Origin: Bacteroidota bacterium
GTDB lineage: Bacteria > Bacteroidota > Bacteroidia > Flavobacteriales > Flavobacteriaceae
Direction: 5' to 3'
Assembly (NCBI GenBank): GCA_022560715.1
Contig: JADFSQ010000003.1
Coordinates: 1-20,747, forward strand
Length of the DNA stretch: 20,747 nucleotides
In this document: piece after piece, positions 16,605 to 20,747 of the stretch
Position numbering within the stretch: position 1 is the first letter of the stretch
Layout of the letters: each line of letters starts with the position of its first letter
Translations under genes and position numbers: made by a program
Notes under the pieces: generated by a model
The model's input: only the letters and a program-made list of their open reading frames with translations
What the model was told of the DNA's origin: nothing
The model's database searches: none

Positions 16605-16622
16605 TAACATTAAGGTAACATT
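16605..16622 (+). promoter_or_regulatory. PHO-box-like pair of 7-bp direct repeats upstream of the PiT gene
   Basis: TAACATT (16605-16611), AAGG and TAACATT (16616-16622) form a perfect 7-4-7 direct repeat 48 bp before the ATG. The 18-bp stretch 16603-16620 matches 15300-15317 before the porin gene at 16 positions. The shared motif argues for common control of the phosphate genes and an internal promoter for PiT. Confidence 0.5.
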
Positions 16623-16669
16623 ACACTTAAAAACACTATAGATATTTGCTAACTATTTCAAATTAAATT

Positions 16670-18991
16670 ATGGACAATATATACTTATTAATGGTTGTTG
16701 CACTTGCCATTTTAGCTGTTGCTGATTTGGTTGTAGGTGTAAGTAATGATGCTGTAAACTTTTTAAATTCTGCCTTAGGCTCTAAAGCAATTTCGTTTAG
16801 AACAATTATGATTGTTGCCAGTATTGGTATTGCTGTTGGAGCTGTTTTTTCTAGCGGAATGATGGAAGTAGCACGAAAAGGCATTTTTAATCCGGGTGAG
16901 TTTATGTTCGATGAGATTATGTACATCTTTATGGCAGTAATGATTACTGATATCCTCTTATTAGATTTTTTCAATACGCTTGGTTTACCAACTTCTACTA
17001 CTGTTTCTATTGTTTTTGAATTGCTTGGGGCTGCAGTAGCTATGGCGCTCATAAAAATTGCGGCAGACGGTGGAGATTTTTCCGATGTAGTAAACTATAT
17101 CAACACATCTAAGGCTACGATGATTATTTTAGGAATACTACTTTCGGTCATCGTCGCATTTTCAATAGGTGCATTTGTGCAATGGGTTTCCAGATTGTTA
17201 TTGTCTTACGATTTCGAACAAAAAGCTAAATGGGTTGGTGCGTTATTTGGTGGTGTTGCCTTAACTGCAATTGTGTATTTTATTCTTATGAAAGGCATAA
17301 AAGGTGCCGATGTTGCTAAACAAAGTTTCGATATTATTGGTGGAGCAACAATAAAAGACTTTATAGAAACACAAGTACTCCCAATTGTTGCTGTTAGTTT
17401 TGTTTTCTGGTCATTATTGTCGTATGGGTTAATTAATTTTTTTAAAACTAATATTTACAAACTCATTATCATTATAGGAACTTTTTCTTTGGCATTAGCA
17501 TTTGCCGGAAACGACTTGGTAAACTTTATTGGTGTGCCAATTGCTGCATGGCAATCTTATGAAGCATGGGTTGCTTCAGGTATCCCTGCACATGAATTTA
17601 GTATGGAGGTACTAGCCTCAAAAGTTCCTACACCAACACTACTTTTATTTATTGCAGGAATGATTATGGTACTTACATTATGGTTTTCCAACAAAGCTAA
17701 AGCAGTAGTAAAAACATCCATTGATTTATCCAGTCAAGGCGAAACTAAAGAACGATTTCAGCCTAATTTTTTATCTCGTGGATTGGTAAGGTTTGCTATA
17801 GGATCTTCTAAAATGACATCTTATATTTTACCTCAATCATGGCAAAACAAAATTGAAAAGCAATTTGAAAAACCTGTTATTACTTTATCTAAAGAAAAAA
17901 CACATGAATTACCAGCATTCGATATGGTTAGAGCATCGGTAAATTTAATGGTAGCAGGTGTTTTAATATCTATTGCCACATCTTATAAATTACCACTTTC
18001 CACAACCTATGTTACCTTTATGGTTGCTATGGGAAGTTCGCTTGCTGATCGCGCTTGGGGAAGCGAAAGTGCTGTGTATCGTGTTGCAGGCGTATTAAAT
18101 ATTATTGGAGGCTGGTTTTTTACCGCAATAAGTGCTTTTACTGCCGCCGCCATAATGGTATATTTAATTAATCTTGGTGGTCCAACTGCTATTGCAATTT
18201 TATTATTTTTTGCTGTATTACTTTTAGGCAGAAATTATATTTCTCACAAGAAAAAATCTAAAGAAACAAAAGCTGAAGACAGTTTAGAAAAAGCTGAAAG
18301 CAGCTCGGTACAAGGCGTAATTTATGAAAGTGCTAAAAATATTGCTAATGTTGTAAAACGCGGTAACCGTATTTACACCAATGCTATTCAAGGGCTTGCA
18401 CTACAAGATTTATCTGCACTTAAAAAGAATAAGAAACAAATTGTTAAACTTTCGGCTGAAGTAGATGAATTGCGTGACAATATTTTCTATTTTATTAAAA
18501 ATTTAGACGATTCTAGTGTTGGTGCCAGTCATTTTTATATTCATATTTTAGGATATCTACAAGACATGACCCAATCGTTAGAATACATCTCTAAAATAAG
18601 TCATAAGCATGTAAATAACAATCATAAAAAATTAAAATTCAACCAAATAAAAGACCTTAAGCAAATTGATGATGCGCTTGAAGAATTGTTTAATAATACT
18701 CAAAAAGCCTTTGAATCACGTTCTTTTGAACAAATTGGTAGTCTTTTAAATAATAAAAAAGACGTTTATGATTTAGTTAAAGAAAAAATACACGCACAAG
18801 TTACTAGAACCCGATCGGAAGGCGGGAGTCCTAAAAACACAACTTTATATTTTAGTTTGTTATTAGAAACTAAAGATTTACTTAATGCTACCATGAATTT
18901 ATTAGAAGAGTACCATGGTGCCCATGACAGTTCTGTAAAACCGGCAACTTTACCAACTAGTGCTGGGGCTAAAAAAGGAAAAACAAAATAA
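16670..18991 (+). CDS. PiT-family inorganic phosphate transporter with C-terminal PhoU-like domain
   Basis: This 773-aa inner-membrane phosphate symporter has the two PiT repeats, each with its ND motif: GVSNDAVNFLNSALGSK (23-39) and FAGNDLVNFIGVPIAAW (278-294). GLPTSTTVSIV (105-115) and LPLSTTYVTFMVAMGSSLADRAWG are the paired STT loops. A soluble helical tail of about 220 residues (from about 545) contains IQGLALQDLSALKKNKKQIVKL and LRDNIFYFIKNLDDSS, typical of the PhoU-like extension in Bacteroidota PiT proteins. It may gate transport or link to phosphate signalling. The start is ATG 16670, after a PHO-box-like repeat. A strong terminator follows. Confidence 0.94.
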   Translation: MDNIYLLMVVALAILAVADLVVGVSNDAVNFLNSALGSKAISFRTIMIVASIGIAVGAVFSSGMMEVARKGIFNPGEFMFDEIMYIFMAVMITDILLLDFFNTLGLPTSTTVSIVFELLGAAVAMALIKIAADGGDFSDVVNYINTSKATMIILGILLSVIVAFSIGAFVQWVSRLLLSYDFEQKAKWVGALFGGVALTAIVYFILMKGIKGADVAKQSFDIIGGATIKDFIETQVLPIVAVSFVFWSLLSYGLINFFKTNIYKLIIIIGTFSLALAFAGNDLVNFIGVPIAAWQSYEAWVASGIPAHEFSMEVLASKVPTPTLLLFIAGMIMVLTLWFSNKAKAVVKTSIDLSSQGETKERFQPNFLSRGLVRFAIGSSKMTSYILPQSWQNKIEKQFEKPVITLSKEKTHELPAFDMVRASVNLMVAGVLISIATSYKLPLSTTYVTFMVAMGSSLADRAWGSESAVYRVAGVLNIIGGWFFTAISAFTAAAIMVYLINLGGPTAIAILLFFAVLLLGRNYISHKKKSKETKAEDSLEKAESSSVQGVIYESAKNIANVVKRGNRIYTNAIQGLALQDLSALKKNKKQIVKLSAEVDELRDNIFYFIKNLDDSSVGASHFYIHILGYLQDMTQSLEYISKISHKHVNNNHKKLKFNQIKDLKQIDDALEELFNNTQKAFESRSFEQIGSLLNNKKDVYDLVKEKIHAQVTRTRSEGGSPKNTTLYFSLLLETKDLLNATMNLLEEYHGAHDSSVKPATLPTSAGAKKGKTK

Positions 18992-19013
18992 ATTATAGTA
19001 TTTAGATGTATAA

Positions 19014-19058
19014 AGGCTGTTTAAAAGGTATTATTTTGAACAGTCTCTTTTTGTTTTT
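19014..19058 (+). terminator. Rho-independent terminator after the PiT gene
   Basis: A 13-bp stem pairs 19014-19026 with 19034-19046 across a 7-nt loop, with two G-U pairs. It is followed by CTTTTTGTTTTT. It closes the porin-PiT unit 22 bp after the stop codon. Confidence 0.85.
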
Positions 19059-19098
19059 ATAAAAATTCTTACTTTTAAGAACTAATCATAATCTAACT

Positions 19099-19995
19099 AT
19101 GAACAAGTATTACTCTCTTTATTCCGTATTATTATTAGTAATTTTAAGCTCTTGCAACAAAGATCTCACGGGATCTCAACTATTAGATAAAGCTATTGCC
19201 TACCACGACCCAAACACTAATTGGGCTACTTTTAATGGCGAACTTTATATTACTATGGAAACTCCTGACAGACCAAACCGTGAGAGTAAAATTGTTATAA
19301 ATCTTCCTGAAGATGTCTTTGATTTAAAGGTTACTAGAGATTCAGTTACTACACGGTATTTTTTAAATAAAGACAGATGTATTATTTCAAAAACAGATTC
19401 CTTAAAAATAGCAAATCAAACAAAAAAACCACGTCGTACGCATTGTGAAACTGCCGAATTTTACAAAAACTATTGGCTCTAGTTTAGAATGGCGTTGAAA
19501 AATTTAACCACAAAGTACACAATGTTTTACACCAAGGACACAAAGAAAAATATGCCGTTCAGCTTTGTGAACTTTGTGCTTTCTTAGTGTTCTTCGTGGT
19601 TAAATGTAAATTAACAGCGCTATATTAAACTAAAGCCAAACTATTATACGTATTTATATGGTTTGCCAATGAAACTAAAAGATAAAAGCACCATAATTCA
19701 TAATAAAGTTGAACGCAAACCTTTTAAAGGCAAAGAGTATCTTGTACTAAAAGCGACTTACGACGAAGCTGTTGGCAGTGACATTTGGTATTTTTATTTT
19801 AATCCTGAAACCTATGCAATGGAAATTTATCAGTTTTATAGAATGGATGACGAGGGAAATCAAAAAAATGATACTGGCGAATATATTTTACTTACTGAAG
19901 AAGAAACAATCAATGGCATGAAAATGCCTAAAAATCGTGCTTGGTACACCAACAAAGATGATAAGTTTTTAGGAACAGATATTTTAAAGAAATAA
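19099..19995 (+). pseudogene. Lipoprotein gene of a DUF6503-like family, interrupted by a 165-bp element
   Basis: The first part (19099-19482) encodes a lipoprotein signal peptide with lipobox LSSC (lipid cysteine 19), then LTGSQLLDKAIAYHDPNTNW and MYKNYY-type family sequence up to FYKNY. The rest (from about 19645) resumes with TYLYGLPMKLKD, GKEYLVLKATYDEAVGSDIWYFYF and ends near 19995. Both parts are in the same frame. Removing 171 bp (the element plus one target repeat) joins them as FYKNYYTYLYGLPMKLKD, giving about 241 aa, which looks like the intact family. The inserted sequence brings three in-frame stops (19480, 19585, 19612). The first half may still be made as a truncated lipoprotein; the second half has only weak TTG/ATG starts. 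The function of the family is unknown; a LolA-like fold has been suggested for similar proteins. Confidence 0.85.
19474..19638. mobile_element. MITE-like palindromic element, 165 bp, inserted in the lipoprotein gene
   Basis: Terminal inverted repeats TGGCTCTAGTTTA (19474-19486) and the complement of TGGCTTTAGTTTA (19626-19638) match at 12 of 13 positions. A 6-bp direct repeat AACTAT flanks the element (19468-19473 and 19639-19644). Inside, TTTAACCAC (19503-19511) faces GTGGTTAAA (19596-19604), and CACAAAG-type words recur on both arms, so the transcript could fold into a long hairpin. No transposase is encoded; it would need one in trans. The family is not identified. Confidence 0.8.
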
Positions 19996-19999
19996 TTAT

Positions 20000-20437
20000 T
20001 TAATCGCCTATATCTTCATTCCATAATTCAGAATTATTTGCAATAAACGAAGCCATGAGGTCTTTACACTCTTGATTATCGATAACTTCTACAATTACGC
20101 CACGAGATTTTAAAAGTGCTTCTTCGCCTAAAAAAGTTGTGTTTTCTCCAATAACTACTTTTGGGATTCGATACAATAAAATTGCTCCGGTACACATTAC
20201 ACATGGTGATAATGTTGTATATATGGTAGCGTTTTTATACACATTTGCTGGTTGTCGCCCTGCATTTTCAAAAGCATCCATTTCGGCATGTAACACAACA
20301 CTTCCTTTTTGAATGCGTCGATTATGACCTCTGCCAATAATCTTATCTTGATACACTATTACTGATCCAATAGGAATTCCACCTTCTTTTAAGCCTTGTT
20401 TGGCTTCATCTATAGCTACTTTAAGAAATTTATTCAT
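20000..20437 (-). CDS. Cytosine deaminase of the yeast Fcy1 type
   Basis: This 145-aa zinc deaminase has H50-A-E52 and PCVMC (C79, C82) as its metal and catalytic residues. It follows yeast cytosine deaminase along its length: EGGIPIGS, GRGHNRRIQKGS, TLSPCVMCTGAI, VIGENTTF and the C-terminal LWNEDIGD, compared with DWFEDIGE in yeast. N39, W139 and D142 correspond to yeast N51, W152 and D155, which contact the base. This ending is not seen in TadA. The likely reaction is cytosine to uracil in pyrimidine salvage; another free base or guanine cannot be excluded. It starts at ATG 20437, 4 bp after the yqeC stop, so the two are one operon. It ends 4 bp from the convergent lipoprotein gene. Confidence 0.83.
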   Translation of the reverse strand: MNKFLKVAIDEAKQGLKEGGIPIGSVIVYQDKIIGRGHNRRIQKGSVVLHAEMDAFENAGRQPANVYKNATIYTTLSPCVMCTGAILLYRIPKVVIGENTTFLGEEALLKSRGVIVEVIDNQECKDLMASFIANNSELWNEDIGD

Positions 20438-20441
20438 ACAA

Positions 20442-20747
20442 TTAAAAATTATTTATTGTCTCCCTTTCCAATGTGTTGTTTTTTAAGCTACCCAGAAAAA
20501 TAGGGTATGTACACTTGGTTAAGAGTTTCTCTGCAAGTAATTTTCCCCCAACTGCATTTTTATCAGCTTTATTGATCAAAATCGAAACATTCGCGTAAAG
20601 CGGTATATTTTTCAAATAGCTAAACGGGGAAAGTAATTCCCGCGCTATGATCTCAGGTGTTAAGCGTGTTCCAAAAGGCAATTCCCATTTGTGTGAGAAG
20701 AGTTCTGCACGGTGTACATTTTTTTCGTCTAACTGAGCGCCTACGAC
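20442..20747 (-). CDS. yqeC: YqeC-like molybdenum-hydroxylase accessory protein, C-terminal part
   Basis: The minus-strand frame is open from the window edge to the stop at 20442, giving the last 101 residues of a gene that begins beyond 20747. The visible sequence starts VVGAQLDEKNVHRAELFSH, then PFGTRLTPEIIARELL, then ANVSILINKADKNAVGGKLLAEKLL. The VHR-E, TPE and NKAD blocks are as I recall for the YqeC family (putative selenium-dependent hydroxylase accessory protein), which appears with XdhC-like and MocA-like genes and molybdenum hydroxylases. A cytosine deaminase follows 4 bp downstream. The ATG-less TTG near 20681 is internal, not a start. The assignment is by recalled pattern. Confidence 0.7.
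   Translation of the reverse strand, partial: VVGAQLDEKNVHRAELFSHKWELPFGTRLTPEIIARELLSPFSYLKNIPLYANVSILINKADKNAVGGKLLAEKLLTKCTYPIFLGSLKNNTLERETINNF

Noticed and set aside
16663..17052. 129-codon minus-strand frame opposite the start of the PiT gene
   Set aside because: It is antisense to the conserved GVSNDAVNF region, repetitive in I/A/T, and has no recognisable signature.
19474..19638. Insertion element as a CRISPR-like or tandem-repeat array
   Set aside because: The recurring CACAAAG words are irregularly spaced and arranged as two facing arms with flanking target repeats, which fits a palindromic mobile element.
19663..19995. Independent short gene starting at TTG 19663
   Set aside because: The leucine at this position continues YLYGLPMKL of the interrupted lipoprotein gene; it is the 3' half of that gene, not a separate gene.

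Overview
The window is AT-rich chromosomal DNA from a member of the Flavobacteriaceae (Bacteroidota), probably marine. The evidence is a type IX secretion sorting tail on a large secreted protein, Bacteroidota -7 promoter motifs (TAnnTTTG) ahead of several genes, and flavobacterial small lipoprotein and DoxX-like families. No rRNA, tRNA, CRISPR array, prophage or complete insertion sequence was seen.

Layout. 1-4471: a DoxX-like membrane protein (minus), divergent from aspS, then a ClC-type anion transporter with CBS domains and a 75-aa membrane protein 2 bp behind it. 4482-6754: tadA and dxs, divergent across only 41 bp. 6734-7092: two very small single-span membrane proteins (49 and 42 aa, minus); the 42-aa one is newly called here. 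7234-10415: a roughly 1060-aa secreted protein with BNR/sortilin-like repeats, a PA domain and a type IX sorting tail. Its signal peptide is cut from the body by a one-base frameshift in a run of nine T. 10467-11813: dgt-like dNTPase. 11886-15169 (minus): TetR regulator, SulP permease and beta-carbonic anhydrase, which look like a bicarbonate-uptake unit. 15361-18991 (plus): phosphate-type OprO/P porin and a PiT permease with a PhoU-like tail, followed by a strong terminator. 19099-19995: a lipoprotein gene broken by a 165-bp palindromic MITE-like element. 20000-20747 (minus): a cytosine deaminase closely resembling the yeast enzyme, and the 3' part of yqeC, which runs off the window.

How the genes work together. 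Two small-ion uptake modules sit back to back: SulP plus carbonic anhydrase under a TetR regulator, and outer-membrane porin plus inner-membrane PiT for phosphate. The phosphate genes share an upstream pattern of TAACAnT-type 7-bp repeats at an exact 11-bp period, the geometry of a PHO box. The same 185-bp divergent spacer holds a perfect 13-bp palindrome inside a good TetR-gene promoter.

The best second-look items are the phased PHO-box-like repeats, the MITE-like insertion (removing the element and one 6-bp target repeat restores the reading frame exactly), the T9 frameshift, and the deaminase-YqeC pair. The rest is largely ordinary housekeeping content; I found no clear new multi-gene system.
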